64,000 nucleotides of DNA from Elephas maximus indicus (Eukaryota; Chordata; Mammalia; Proboscidea; Elephantidae): positions 79,479,553-79,543,552 of the forward strand of contig NC_064837.1 in the NCBI RefSeq assembly GCF_024166365.1. The letters run 5' to 3'. This document shows, one piece after another, positions 46,086 to 56,735 of the stretch. The notes beneath the pieces are model-generated. The model was given only the letters and a program-made list of their open reading frames with translations, was not told the DNA's origin and made no database searches. The position numbers and the translations under genes are program-made. The stretch's first letter is position 1. Each line of letters opens with the position of its first letter.

Positions 46086-46795
46086 TGTAACCCTAATACC
46101 TTGCAACGTGTTTTCTCCTTTTCAAAATGGGTGATTGAGAGCTTAACATAACTTCTGCCATAATGATATTCTAAGTAACCTGTAAGTTTTTTTTCTTGGC
46201 ATTTTGTACACTGTCACTTTCAATGTCCTGTTTTTATTACACCAGCTGCACTGGTGTCTTTCCAAAGGGGTGCGGGCCTTCTCCCCTCTTGCTGCCTTGG
46301 CCTCACTCCTTTTCTGCGTTCTCTTGGGAGATGTCTTTCAGCCTGCAAGACAGCAGCTAGGGAGGCTGCCTGGTGCTTCTGGTCTGCAACTTTTTTCTTG
46401 CTCCTTATCTTGGTCAGAGTAAGCTTGGCAGGCCAGTTCCACTAGCCGAGAGATTTTTATATAAGTTTTTTTCTTTTTTTTTGCCTGTTGTAAACATACA
46501 GTTTAGAGTCCAGATGTTTAGTATGTATATCTTTAGTTTAATAAAGAGTTTTCTGTAGTTGTCTTGTGATGTATAGTCATCCAACCATCTGTGGACTACA
46601 TACTTAAAGACATTATGTAATCCTTGCAAAAATGATATATAAGTTCTGATGTAAAAATTGCTTTTTGGGACTCCATAAAGACAGCTTGTGTTGCTGCTGG
46701 ACTACCCGTTGGTGTCACCTCCTAATAAACTTTCTTACTTGGAGTACGTTTCATTGGCTCGACTGCTCCAGGGCACTGACCCCAATCGGGTAACG
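46086..46795 (+). repeat. ERV 3' LTR
   Basis: Starts 'tgtaaccctaataccttgcaacgtg' and parallels 40844-41490 to the end, closing near 'cccaatcgggtaac'. It has AATAAA in 'cctaataaactttc' near 46725. It keeps 'agagatttttatataagtttttttctttttttttgcctgttg', which is missing from the 5' copy. Confidence 0.88.
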
Positions 46796-48259
46796 GGTCC
46801 CTGGAGAGTTAGCAGGGCATGTGGGGCGGTCATGGGAGGGCTGGATGGGGCTGCAAAGGGTGATCAGACTCCCTTCCTAAGAGTCCCTGAGCAGTGCGTT
46901 GTTCCCTTGTGGGTGTGTGTCTGTGCTCCCCTGGCAGGCAGGTCCCTCACTCCTCCAGGCAGGAGGATGAGAACCCTTAGAGCTCAGCCGCCCCTCCACT
47001 CTCCCTGGGGCCATCCCTGAGTCCAGTCTAGTTTAGGGTTAATAGCCAGGGACCACCCCCGCCAAGACCTGGCAGAGGGGGCAGAATTTATAGTGGCGGG
47101 GGCCTGTGGAAACTTTTAGAAGGCTGGAGTGTGTGTGTGTGCCCACACCTGTGTGGGTGAGGACAGTGACTGTGAGTTTTTGTGCCTGAGAGTGTGTATC
47201 TGTTTGGAGATATCTAAATGTCTACGTATGGATTGTGTGTATGTGTGTCTGTATGTGTACCTGTATGTGTGTGTTTATCTGTTTTTGTAAGTATGGATTT
47301 ATGTGGGTGTGTCTGGGTGATGCATGAGCCTTTGTGAATGAGTGAGGCAGTGAGCATGTGTGTGTATACGTGTGTCGGTAAGTGTGCTGAGGAGACTGAG
47401 AGTATCCTAAAAGCAAGGGGAAAGGAGTGAGGAGACATAGCGGGGAATATGGAAAGAAGTGGGAAGAGCCGAAATTACACCATCTTGGACGAGTGTCTTT
47501 ACCTTCATATGCGTCTGGATTTAGTTTATTCATAATGGGGATGAAAATTACTCCTCTGGCAGGATGGTACATGTGCAAACACCCACTAGGTCAGCCTGAA
47601 CTTCTCCAGGGTAGGCGTCTTATTTTTTCAGTCTCCTCAGTGCCACGAAGGAAAAGCTGGGGACAGGGTGGCCTCCAGATGGTTTCTTCCAGTTAAATCT
47701 GGCAGCTCCATGCTGGCTTCTTCCTTGCTCACGTCACCCTCCCTCTCTCTTCTCCTGCCCTCCACCCCTTAATTTTGTTTTGGTTCTGAGAGCTGAGCAG
47801 GGACTGGCTTCTAGTTGCCATGACTACTGCCATTAAAAGAGCCAGCCATGGATGTGAGTTGATAATGGAAGCAAAGTGACTTGTGCCTTGTTTTCCTGCC
47901 TCAGGGCTGGGCCTGGAGGCCTCTTACCTGGAGGAAGGAACTTAAGACAGGGGGTCCTGGGGGAGAAACCCCAGAAGAGGCAGGGAGATGGGGTGGATCC
48001 AGGAGAGGAAGCCACCTAGCTCTGAGGCTGTAACTGTGGAGTAATCAGCACAGCTTCTGAGCTGGGCCTTTGGGTGCCCTGAGCCTCCCAGCGCCTGGGT
48101 GGGGAGCTGGAGGAAAGAGTGGGGGGAAGGAAGGACCTGCTAAGAGGCTGGGGGAAGGTGAGGGGAACAACTGATGTCACAACTGGGACCCCATGTCCTC
48201 CTGGGTTTTACTCTAACCCAGTGATGCTTCACATGGGGCGGGGGGCAATTTTCTGTCTC
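46796..48259. other. Unique sequence, no gene seen; TG-rich stretch
   Basis: GC-moderate. A degenerate (TG)n-rich region is at about 47120-47400. Short frames on both strands have no recognisable domain. A phrase 'gcagaatttatagtggcggggg' (47086-47107) is TATA/MEF2-like but isolated. Confidence 0.45.
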
Positions 48260-48261
48260 CA

Positions 48262-48352
48262 CGATGGAGGTTTGCCAGATAAATATAGGTCACTCAGTTA
48301 AGTCCGAATTCCAGAGAAACAATGAATATTGTTTAGTGTAAGTATGCATTGC
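48262..48352. repeat. MER53-like DNA transposon fragment
   Basis: 'gtttgccagataaatataggtcactcagttaagtccgaattccagagaaacaatg' and 'tttagtgtaagtatg' match the half of the palindromic element seen again at 53869-54010. Confidence 0.6.
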
Positions 48353-48353
48353 T

Positions 48354-48485
48354 AAGGAGCCTTGATTGCGTGGCAGTTAAGCGCTCAGCTGCTAATTGAA
48401 AGGTCAGCAGTTCAAACCGACCAGCTGCTCCAGGGGAGAAAGATGTGGCAATCTGCTTCCATAAAGACAACAAATATATACTACA
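48354..48485 (+). mobile_element. AfroSINE, 5' part
   Basis: 'aaggagccttgattgcgtggcagttaagcgctcagctgctaattgaaaggtcagcagttcaaaccgaccagctgctcc' is the tRNA-related head with a recognisable B box. The 3' part is lost. Confidence 0.85.
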
Positions 48486-48489
48486 GGTA

Positions 48490-48850
48490 AGAGGGGATGT
48501 TCTGCCAGAGGAGGTGGCCTGGGAAGGCTCCCTGATGAGTGACATTTGATCAGAGACCTGAAAGAAGGGAGAGAGGGACCCATGCAGACACCTGGGGAAG
48601 GGTGTTCTTGGCAGTGGGAACAGCATATGCAGAGAACTTGAGTCAGGAACAAGGAATAGCAAGGAGGCCAGTGAGCCTAGAGTGGAGGGAACTTGGGAGA
48701 GGAAGAGGAGCTGAGGTCAGGGAAGGAAGAGGAGGGGGATCATGTGGGCCTTGTGGCCATAGAAGATGCCTGTATGGTATCACCCAGAGTAAGGTGGTGG
48801 CCATGGGAGGATTGCGAGCTGGGGTGGGAGTAAACTCACTTCTGTTGTAA
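48490..48850 (-). repeat. L2 LINE fragment (antisense)
   Basis: 'cagaggaggtggcctgggaaggctccctgatgagtgacatttgatcagagacctgaaagaagg' and 'gggaacagcatatgcagagaac', 'aggaatagcaaggaggccagtgagcc' follow the reverse L2 3' ORF/UTR wording. Confidence 0.75.
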
Positions 48851-49779
48851 TAGAACAGCAGCTCAGGCTGCAGGGTGGGCAATAAATTGTAGGGGAACAA
48901 GGAGGTGAAGCAAGGACATCAGGCGATCAAGCAAAAGAGGAAACCTGTCTTGTTCTTTGCTGAGGTTTCAATTCTCTGTGTGGAATCCCAGTCCCCCTGT
49001 GCTGAGCAGGGGTTCCAAATATGCCTTCAGAATGAATGAGTGCAAGAATGCCAGGTGGAGGTATTCCTGGGTTCTCCAATGCCTACAGGACTGACTGAAG
49101 TGTTTGTGCATGTCGTGTTTGCAGGCTTGAGACAGCAGAGATTCTCTTGAATAATGCAGCCATAGCCACCCAATGTGTTTTGATGCTTTTTTCGGGTCTC
49201 TGGCAATGTGGCTTTTGGGAGGCTTCATTGTGGTGGGTGTGGGCAGCAGGCCTGGCACCCTGGTCTGATGTGACCAGGGTGGCAGGAGGGACCCTGGCTC
49301 TCTTGCTCAGTTTGGTTTCCTCTGCAGCACCCTCGTGGGATGCTCTTGGAGCTGGTGGCAGCATTTGCTGCTGGCCGTAAGGTAGGAAAGGGCATGTCTG
49401 TCACCCCTATGGACCCTAGTTGCTGTCTGTAGACCCCAGGACTGGAAGTGAGGAGACCCATCCCTACTCCTAACAATCTGTGCAGCCCCTGGCATGTCCC
49501 TCCTCCTGGTCCCATTTCCCTGCTTTCCAAGCGGACGAGGTTGGGCAGCTCCAGATTCAAAGAACCCCAACTCAGTTAATGTGGCCGGTGTCACTTTCTG
49601 AGACCCAAATCTTCCATATTTACCTACATTGAATCTGCCAATTCCGTAGTTACGATTTATTGAAACTCAGTAGCTGATGAGACTTTTTGAAAAAAAAATT
49701 TTTTTTCACTCCAGTTAAGGAAAACAAGGGCTGAACTAAAGCCATTTGAATAGCATAAAGACTTCCTTTAAAAACAGCA
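48851..49779. other. Unique sequence, no gene seen
   Basis: No repeat family or coding frame with a domain was recognised. Chance frames of 93-111 codons on the minus strand overlap each other. Confidence 0.45.
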
Positions 49780-49965
49780 TTTACTGAGTGTTTCATATGG
49801 ATGACCTCATTTAATTATCATCACGCCCCATGAAGAGGATAAATCACCCTTCTTTATGGGTGAGGAAATTGAAGCACAGAGAAGTGAAGTGACTTGCCCA
49901 AGGTCACACAGTTGGTAAGAGGTGGAGCAGGGAATAGAACCCAGTCCTTAGGCACAACATTTGAC
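49780..49965 (-). repeat. MIR (antisense)
   Basis: 'ttatgggtgaggaaattgaagcacagagaagtgaagtgacttgcccaaggtcacacagttggtaag' is the reverse MIR core, followed by 'gggaatagaacccagtcc'. Confidence 0.85.
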
Positions 49966-50521
49966 TACTTCCTCTCTAAGGTAGGGAAGAGGTTCTGGTT
50001 CACCCTGAGTGTGTTTTTAAGCAAGGAGCTGGGACCACCATTTCTTATGTTCCTGCAGTGGCCAGGCCCCCCAAAGTTGGACACCCTTCTGGACAAGGAG
50101 GTCGGCAGGCTCTAGAGTCTGTGTATGTGCGTCTTCCTCTTCCCTGAGGCTGGGCTCTGTGGAGACAGGGCATGTTGCCAGGGGAGCCCAGCCCCACGCT
50201 GTAGGCAGAGCACCGGGAGAAAGCCATTGGATTTCAGGGTGTAGGCTTTGGAGGTGAAACACGCAGGCCACTTTGTCTGGGAAATGAGGGCAGTGGTAGA
50301 TTGAGTCAATGGGTGGCTGTGCGTGGGGGGTCGGTGGAGGGACCTTTATGCCAAGATGCCTCCAGGTGGATGCTCCAGAATTAGGGACTGGGGAACCTTC
50401 CTCTCAGGGCATCTGAGGCACCTGTGCAGGGCGGAGGCAGGAGGCCTATTTACAGGAATCTCATTCTCACCCCCAACCCTCGTGTCAGGCCCGCAGACTG
50501 TTAGGGAACAATGCCTGGCAC
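49966..50521. other. Unique sequence, no gene seen
   Basis: No coding signature. Precedes a cluster of transcription-factor-type sites. Confidence 0.4.
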
Positions 50522-50585
50522 CTATTTATAGTGAGTCAGTAAACGATCAACTGGAGCTAGGCTAGCAGTGGGCTGGCAGCAGCTG
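50522..50585. promoter_or_regulatory. Candidate regulatory cluster: MEF2, AP-1 and E-box sites
   Basis: A perfect MEF2 consensus CTATTTATAG (50522-50531) is directly followed by a perfect AP-1 consensus TGAGTCA (50532-50538). An E-box CAGCTG follows at 50580-50585. MEF2 and E-box pairs are typical of muscle enhancers. The sequence around is unique. It is not proven to be functional. Confidence 0.3.
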
Positions 50586-50894
50586 AGTTAAGGCATTTGC
50601 TTCTCCTGCCAGCCTGAACAACTGCTTTTAGGGTAAGCTAAGAGAGAGGAAGTGGAGGGAGGACTTTACTAACACAGAAGATTCACAGGCTACTGCTCTA
50701 TTATTTCATATCCCCTCCTTTGCCCCCTCGCTCCCATCACAGGGGACTTATGGACACTCTCCTGTGTTTGCTTTTGATATCTATGCTGGGGTGCTGTGCC
50801 AGGTGGGGGGGAGGTGTGTGGGTGTGATGGGTTTGTCATGTCTGTCCTGGGACTGTGTGTGAGAGAGACAGATTCCAGAAAAGGGAGAACTTAT
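50586..50894. other. Unique sequence, no gene seen
   Basis: Contains a G-rich stretch near 50805 ('gccaggtgggggggaggtgtgtgggtgtg'). Confidence 0.4.
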
Positions 50895-51400
50895 CCAGGC
50901 ACCAGTATTTGCTGAGCTGCTGCTGTGTGCCAGGCCCTATACTGGGTGAATGTGAGCATGGCAGGGGGTCCCTGCCCTCCTGGTGCTGACTGTCTAGAGG
51001 GGAGAGATAGACACTGAACAAGCAACAAAGAGATACATATGATGAATTCAGAGATCAGTAAGTAAACAACAATGGGAGAGAGAAGGACTATGGGATGGGC
51101 CAGAGTGCTAGGCGGTTGACTTGGGCAGTCAGTGTGGGCTTCTCTGAGGAGATGACATTTGAGCTGACACCTGAGTGATAAGAAGAGCAGCTGTGCCAAG
51201 GTCTGGGGAATGGCAGAGGGAATGGCATGGGCAAAGGCAGTGAGGCAGGAAGGAGTTTGCAGCATTTGAGAGAAGCAGAGGGAGCAGGAGTGAGGAGGAC
51301 AGGCCTGGAGAAAAGTAAGCAAAGTGGGTGGGGTTAGGTGTGCTGGGCCTTGCAGTCCAGGCAAGGGAGTTTGGATGTTACTGTAAGAGCTATGGGGGCC
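50895..51400 (-). repeat. L2 LINE fragment (antisense)
   Basis: 'gctgctgctgtgtgccaggccctatactggg' through 'ctctgaggagatgacatttgagctgacacctgag' and 'gggaatggcatgggcaaaggcagtgaggcagg' are the reverse L2 3' end over about 500 bp. Confidence 0.82.
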
Positions 51401-51404
51401 AGTA

Positions 51405-51432
51405 GAAGAGTGTGTGTGTGTGTGTGTGTGTG
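51405..51432 (+). repeat. (GT)n microsatellite
   Basis: About 13 GT units, uninterrupted. Confidence 0.9.
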
Positions 51433-51537
51433 TTGGATAGCCAGCTGGGGTGCCAAGACTCAGGATGGGGGGAAAAAAGGCTCCTTTGGTTGGAGCTTGG
51501 AAGTAGACCAGCCTGTTAGAGCCAAACAGTCTTGAGC

Positions 51538-51650
51538 AGGGGTTGGCTAACTGTGGCCCATGGACCAAATCTGGCCCACCACCTGTGTTTGTTAATAAAG
51601 TTTATTAGAGCCAAGCCACACCCGTCATTTACATATTGTATGTGGCAGCA
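51538..51650. repeat. hAT-like DNA transposon fragment
   Basis: 'caggggttggctaactgtggcccatggaccaaatctggcccacc' and 'gtttgttaataaagtttattagagcc' are typical of old hAT (Charlie-type) elements. A GA-rich stretch follows to about 51790. Confidence 0.65.
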
Positions 51651-51790
51651 CCAGAGGGAGACAGAGAAAGCAGAGGGGAGAGAGACATAGAAAGGAGACA
51701 CAGGTGTACAAAGCCCACAGGGAAACACACACAAAGAGAAACTGAGCAACACAGAGAGAGAGCGAGATGGAGAGAGCAAGACATGCAGTG

Positions 51791-52799
51791 AGCAGAGATT
51801 GGGGAAGAGAGAGAGTCTGACGTTGTGAGGGAACCCGGGGGGTCTCTGGAGAAACTTTTATGAGGGCTAGGAGCATGTTTTCCTACTGGCGGCCTCTGAA
51901 GAGGACACTGGACCCTCCCTGAGCTTGGACTGCCAGCAGGTCTCCTAAGCCCATCTCTGGTGCTGGAGGACCTTGGGTGTTCCTGCAGTGGGTATTCAAG
52001 TGTCCTCCTTGGTGACCTTACCAACAAGGTGGCCTGGGAGGCCGAGTGGCCTGGGAGGCCTAGTGTCCTGAGGGACCCCATCTCCTGTGACCCAGAGAGC
52101 CCCTGGTGGAAGTGGTAGGGAAGTTTTCTGAGTTGATACCACTAGTCACCTTCTTTACAAACAGCCCAAAGCCCATTGCAGGTAACACGGGCTGAAGGGG
52201 ACAGGGCGGGGAGGATTTAGAACGAGATGGATGCTGAGCAGGTTTGCTGAATCAAGGTTGGAATCCCTGCCAACATGCTCTGTTAGTGGCAGAGTGAGGA
52301 AAGGCCATTTCTTTCTGTTACCATGATCTGCCTTCGGGAACCTCCACGTGGCAGGGAGAGGGAGCCAGGAGGCACTGGGGAGGTGGGTCATGAAAGCCTG
52401 TGGCTGGGGCAGAGGTGGAGCCAGCAGGAGATGCTGGAATCTGCTCTGGGAACAGGGAGTCAGCTGTGACTGTAGCGCCCAGGTGCACGGGGATAAGGGA
52501 ACAGATGTGTGGGCCATCTAGCTGGCTGGCTGCTGTGGTCCGTACCACGACCTAGGGCTTTGGAGCAGGAGGCCTGGATTAGCATCCAGGTTGCCTCACA
52601 GGCTGGTGATCTTTGCCCTCCCAGGTCAGTGGCCTCGCAAGGGAAAAAGGGGAATCACAACAGTGACACCTCTATAGCGTGGTGGTTGGGAATCTTTGGG
52701 CTCATGAATGCAAAGCGCACGGAACGTGGGAAGCACCGTAGGTGTGTGTTGAATGACTGAACGAACCTATTGTGTGCCAGGCTCCCTGCAGGGCAGACG
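51791..52799. other. Unique sequence, no gene seen
   Basis: Short internal repeats 'ggcctgggaggcc' occur at 52031-52060. No coding exon supported. Confidence 0.45.
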
Positions 52800-53000
52800 G
52801 TCCTAGGTTTGCCTATTACCCTGTCATCTGCAAGCCGTGTGCTCTTGGGTAAATCATTTAACCTCCTTGGGACTCAGTTTCCTCCTCTGTAAAATGGGGA
52901 GAGTAATTGTACCCACCGCACCCAATTATTGTGAGGATTAGATGAGCTGGTGCCTGTAAGTCAGGTTCCAGCGCACAGTGAACAGTATAAACACGTGGTG
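52800..53000 (+). repeat. MIR
   Basis: 'gtgtgctcttgggtaaatcatttaacctccttgggactcagtttcctcctctgtaaaatggggagag' is a well-kept MIR core. Confidence 0.9.
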
Positions 53001-53029
53001 GGTATTAGGAGCTAAAACGAATGTACGCA

Positions 53030-53220
53030 GCACTTACTAGGTGGCAGCTATTGTTTTAAACGATTTAAATGTCTTCTTATCTTTAAGCCTGTGAGGCAGA
53101 TATCACCCTTTTTATTGATGGGAAAGCTGAGACTTAGGGAAGGGACAGGATTTGCTCAAGATTTTTATGGGAGAGCTGGGATTCCAGGGATGGCAGGTGG
53201 CTTCCAGAGCCCAACACTCA
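53030..53220 (-). repeat. MIR (antisense)
   Basis: 'agcacttactaggtggcagctattgtttt' and 'tgatgggaaagctgagacttagggaagggacaggatttgctcaag' follow reverse MIR. Confidence 0.75.
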
Positions 53221-53705
53221 GAGCCATGCAGTGGGTTTTCCTGGAGGAGGAGGGATCATATCAACTTGGGGAGGGGGCTTCAGCAGGGACTGAGGAGAGG
53301 GGCACAGAATGGGTCCTGGAGGGTAGAGGGATATTTCCAGAGCTGGAAACAGAGGTAGGGATGGGTGGGGATATCAGGTGGAGGGGGCTGCCCCAGCCAA
53401 GTCTAGGTGGTGGGAATCTGTCTCCCTCTGGTGCTGCCACAGAAGGAATGGCACACACGACTGGGAAGGGAGCAGGATTGGGCTAGAAGGGAAGGTGAGG
53501 CACACCACAGAAGCATCCATAGCTTGCAGGTGGCCTCTTATACCACGCCGCCCCCCACCCCGCCCCAGGTGTCTGCCTCCAGGTTTGTTTGTGCTTTGGA
53601 GCTTCCCCAAGTATTCCTGTTCTCCCCCAGCAGTCCTGTTCTAGCCACTCCACTAGGTGCATCACGACAGTGACACGTGCCACAGGCACTGTGCCAGGAG
53701 GTGCT
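53221..53705. other. Unique sequence, no gene seen
   Basis: No recognisable repeat. Open frames on both strands overlap and show no domain. Confidence 0.4.
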
Positions 53706-53707
53706 CT

Positions 53708-53868
53708 AAACTAGGGGTTCACAGACTTCAACCTGTGGGCCAGATCCGGCCTGCGTTTGTATGGCCATTGAGCAAAGAATTATTTTTAACATTTTCAAAA
53801 GTTGTCGAAATAAAACAAAGGTAACTTTTTGGGGACAGAGGCTGTATGTGGCCTGCAAAAATAGGGTT
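53708..53868. repeat. hAT-like DNA transposon fragment
   Basis: 'ggggttcacagacttcaacctgtgggccagatccggcctgcg' to 'gctgtatgtggcctgcaaaa' is another old hAT-type piece. Confidence 0.65.
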
Positions 53869-54268
53869 ATTAGATTTAGCAAATAAAATACAGGGCACAG
53901 AGTTAATTTTGAATTTCAGAGAAATAACATCTTCTTTTAGTACAAGTACGCCCCAGGCGATATTTTCGATGTACTTACACTAAAAAAATTATTCCTGGTT
54001 TATCTGAAATTGAAGGAGCACCGGGGGCACAATGGTTATGGACTCAGCTGCCAACCAAAAGGTTGGTGGATTGAACCCACCCAGAGGCTCCCCTGGAGAA
54101 AGACCTGGCAGCCTGCTGCTGTGAAGATGACAGCCTAGAGAACCCTACGGGGAAGCTCCACCCTGTCATACGGGCTTGCTATGAGTTTGAGTCAACTCGA
54201 TGGCACCTAACAACAACACCTGAAATTCAGATTTTACTGGGAGTCTTGTATTTTATCTGGCAACCCTA
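53869..54268. mobile_element. MER53-like palindromic element split by an AfroSINE
   Basis: The left arm 'agggttattagatttagcaaataaaatacagggcacagagttaattttgaatttcag' is mirrored by the right arm 'ctgaaattcagattttactgggagtcttgtattttatctggcaaccct'. The centre 'ttttagtacaagta...tacttacactaaaa' is also palindromic. The AfroSINE occupies 54012-54219. Confidence 0.75.
54012..54219 (+). mobile_element. AfroSINE with target-site duplication
   Basis: The target 'ctgaaatt' is present at 54004-54011 and 54220-54227. Head 'gaaggagcaccgggggcacaatggttatgg', body 'gaagatgacagcctagagaaccctacgg', end 'ctatgagtttgagtcaactcgatggcacctaacaacaaca'. Confidence 0.88.
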
Positions 54269-54439
54269 CCCCAAAGCCTGACATACTTGCTATCTGAGAC
54301 TTTACAGAAAAATTTTGCCTGTCCTGGTATTAAACACATATCAGATGAGATCAGGCATGAAAGGGGCTTAGGATGCTGCCTGGAACACAGCTCATTAAGC
54401 ACTGGCTACTGGTATTAGTGTTATTAATATTATTATAGT

Positions 54440-54720
54440 GATCCTCAGACATATATTGAGCACCTTCTGTGTGCCCAGGCCCTGTCCTAGGGGCTCATGG
54501 GCTACTTAGGAGAGACGGACACTAAGCAGATAAACCCACAGATGTATAACAAAAGGTCAGGCTGTGGTTAGTCCTAAGGAAAAGTACAGAGCAGGTTAAG
54601 GCGGCATAGTGACACATATGAGGTTCTATGTTAGACAGGGTGGTCAGGGCACCCCTCTGAGGAGATGGTGTTTAAGCTGAGCCCTGAATGAAGTAGCGGG
54701 TGGGTGGCTGTCTGGGGCTA
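54440..54720 (-). repeat. L2 LINE fragment (antisense)
   Basis: 'catatattgagcaccttctgtgtgcccaggccctgtcctagggg' and 'ctctgaggagatggtgtttaagctgagccctgaatgaagtagc' are the reverse L2 3' end. Confidence 0.82.
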
Positions 54721-54724
54721 GCAT

Positions 54725-54900
54725 GCACCCAGCACTCATGGTGTGCCCAGCTCCCTTCTGAGTGCTGGCTGTGATTTACTCATTGAGTTCCCACACAGCA
54801 GCCCTGTGAGGTGGTTCTGGTACCATCCCCGCTTCACAGACGAGGAAACCAAGGTCTGAGCTATTAGCAGAGCTGGAGTTTGAACCTGGGTGGCTCCCTT
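54725..54900 (-). repeat. MIR (antisense)
   Basis: 'ccccgcttcacagacgaggaaaccaaggtctgagctattagcagagctggagtttgaacctggg' is the reverse MIR core. Confidence 0.8.
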
Positions 54901-55082
54901 TATTTAGCATCGACTGTGTGTGGGTTCTGTTTGGGCACTCTGCCTATGTTTTCCATAGTCCTCATGACAGCTGTACATGTTGGGGGTATTATTCCCATCT
55001 GATGCTTAGAGGGGTGAACACAAGAAGTTTGAGTTAGGAGGTGGGAGGAGGAGTGAGTTGATTCGGAGCCTGGAGGGTTCAA

Positions 55083-55300
55083 GGTTCCTGGATGGTGCAA
55101 ACGGTTTGCACTCGACTTCTAACTGAAAGGCTGACAGTTCTAACCCACCCAGTTGCACTGCAGAAGAAAGGCCTGGTGATCGGCTTCCATAAAGATAACA
55201 GCTAAGAAACCCTCTGGAGCACAGTTCTACTGTGCAACACATGGGGTCGCCATGATCAGAATGGACTCAAGGGCAGTGGGTTTGGGTTTTTTTTTGGGGG
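55083..55300 (+). mobile_element. AfroSINE, diverged subfamily
   Basis: Starts 'ttcctggatggtgcaaacggtttgcactcgac', like the copy at 25720. It has 'cggcttccataaagataacagctaagaaaccctc' and ends 'gtcgccatgatcagaatggactcaagggcagtgggtttggg'. Confidence 0.82.
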
Positions 55301-56193
55301 GGTGGGTTTGAAGGAGGGCAGTATAGAGGTACCTGTATAAGCACAGGTGGCAGGTGTGAGGCGGGTAGGAGGAAGGGATAGGCCAGAGAGCCCTGAGGAG
55401 CCCCACTTCCAGCTTTGCAGATTGGTCCGTATTTCTCTGCCTGTGTACCTTTAACCAGCGCCTGCCTGCCCTGACTGTGTCTTAAGACTAATCCTCCTTT
55501 CATGCTGTTTAAGTATTTGTACGTGGAGGGAGGCATGGTGCTGGGGCACAGCTGGCTTCTGAATGGTTGCAGGGTGGGGCTGGAGGTGGGTTGGGGGCAG
55601 GTGTAGGATGTGGAGGGGCGCTAGGCCACAGCCCCAAAGGCCAGCTAGGCCCCCATTTATTATACTATCAGCCACTAACACCATAGAAACCAAGGATAGT
55701 TTTTCAAATTTCAATATTGAACCAATGAACTTCTAACGGATGAGACCACTGAATTGTTCCCCTGTAAATTTTTTTTTTTTTTCAACCTACTCAGTTCTTG
55801 TCCAAGTCTCCTGTCAAAAGAATTCCAAACACTTCGCATCCCTGGGCCTCCAGGAGTCACTCCAATGCCCTCCTCATTCCTTGGGGTCCGCCACGAACAC
55901 CCCCACCTCTTGAGCCCCTTTGCAGTCTATCACTGGATTAAAGGAGAAGGAAATCCAGGAGAAAAAAATGTCTGTTTGCTCCTCAGGAACATGACTGTCA
56001 CCTCCACAAACTCACCGGGGCCACCTCCGTTGACCAGGGCCCAGGTGCCCGGCCAGCGGCTGCAACCACCAGTGTCCCTGCTGCAAAAGCCAGTAGTGCC
56101 TCCAGTGGTCACCTGGGAACCGGCTTTAATACAATGAGGGAGGAGCCCGGTAGCAACCATACTCACCGCGAGCTCAGGACTCGGCTCCGCAGT
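55301..56193. other. Unique sequence, no gene seen
   Basis: The plus-strand frame 55754-56137 (127 codons) has no recognisable domain and lacks exon context. T14 run at about 55771. Confidence 0.4.
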
Positions 56194-56286
56194 GCGGCGA
56201 CCAACCAGGGCGCAGGAGGGGGCTGCGGCTACCAACCAGGGCGCAGGAGGGGGCTGCGGCGGCCAACCAGGGAGCAGGAGGGGGCT
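56194..56286 (+). repeat. Minisatellite, 31-bp unit, three copies
   Basis: Units start at 56194, 56225 and 56256 with the pattern 'gcggc(g/t)(a/g)ccaaccagggcgcaggagggggct'. The copies differ by only one to three bases. 31 bp is not a multiple of three. Confidence 0.9.
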
Positions 56287-56589
56287 GGCTCCACCAACTC
56301 CCAGGATGAGCGCCCCTCCTGTTACTTCAAGGCCCCGCCAGCTAGTGCTTTCTCCTTACAGGCAGGAATGCAGGTGCAGAGCTGGGGAGGGGTTCCCAGT
56401 GCAGCATGGGTCTGTTTCACTCGTCTCCATATTCTCCAAGCCTCACCCAGTGCCCAGCACATAGCAGCAGCTCAATAAAAAGCGTCTGCAATGGGCAGCC
56501 AGACTGTGTAGTGGTTACCCAACCCAAACCAGTGCAGCGGTTAAGCCCGTGTCATTTGAAATTGAGGGAACATAGTCGAAGGACCGGTC

Positions 56590-56735
56590 GTCTACTGAAG
56601 TGCTGCGTGATCCTGGGCAGATCACATTCTCTCTGAGACTCAATTTCCTCATAACTAGGATGGGTACTTGGGTCACAGGGTCCTTTGGAGAAGAAGTTGG
56701 CACACACTACTGGAATTCTTATCATTATCATAATG
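56590..56735 (+). repeat. MIR
   Basis: 'gatcctgggcagatcacattctctctgagactcaatttcctcataactaggatggg' is diverged MIR core. Confidence 0.75.

Larger units (their letters stand above)
40844..46795 (+). mobile_element. Endogenous retrovirus with two LTRs, class I-like, degenerate
   Basis: The layout is 5' LTR, tRNA-Lys-type PBS, gag, protease, RNase H/integrase, env, polypurine tract and 3' LTR. Gag, integrase and Env residues are gammaretrovirus-like, so this is class I, yet the primer site is Lys-type. Most of the reverse transcriptase (between about 43500 and 43560) is deleted, as is much of the Env surface unit. All genes carry stops or shifts. The two LTRs differ visibly, including a deletion in the 5' copy, so the insertion is old. 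The 5' LTR lies at the edge of the tandem unit. No clear target-site duplication was found. Confidence 0.9.

Noticed and set aside
47150-47420. TG-rich tract as a Z-DNA or regulatory element
   Set aside because: It is too degenerate to support more than a simple-sequence label.
50891-51568. 225-codon minus-strand frame
   Set aside because: It lies across an antisense L2 fragment and a GT repeat; it is read-through of repeat DNA and not a host gene.
55754-56137. 127-codon plus-strand frame
   Set aside because: No domain, no exon borders; proline-rich chance frame.
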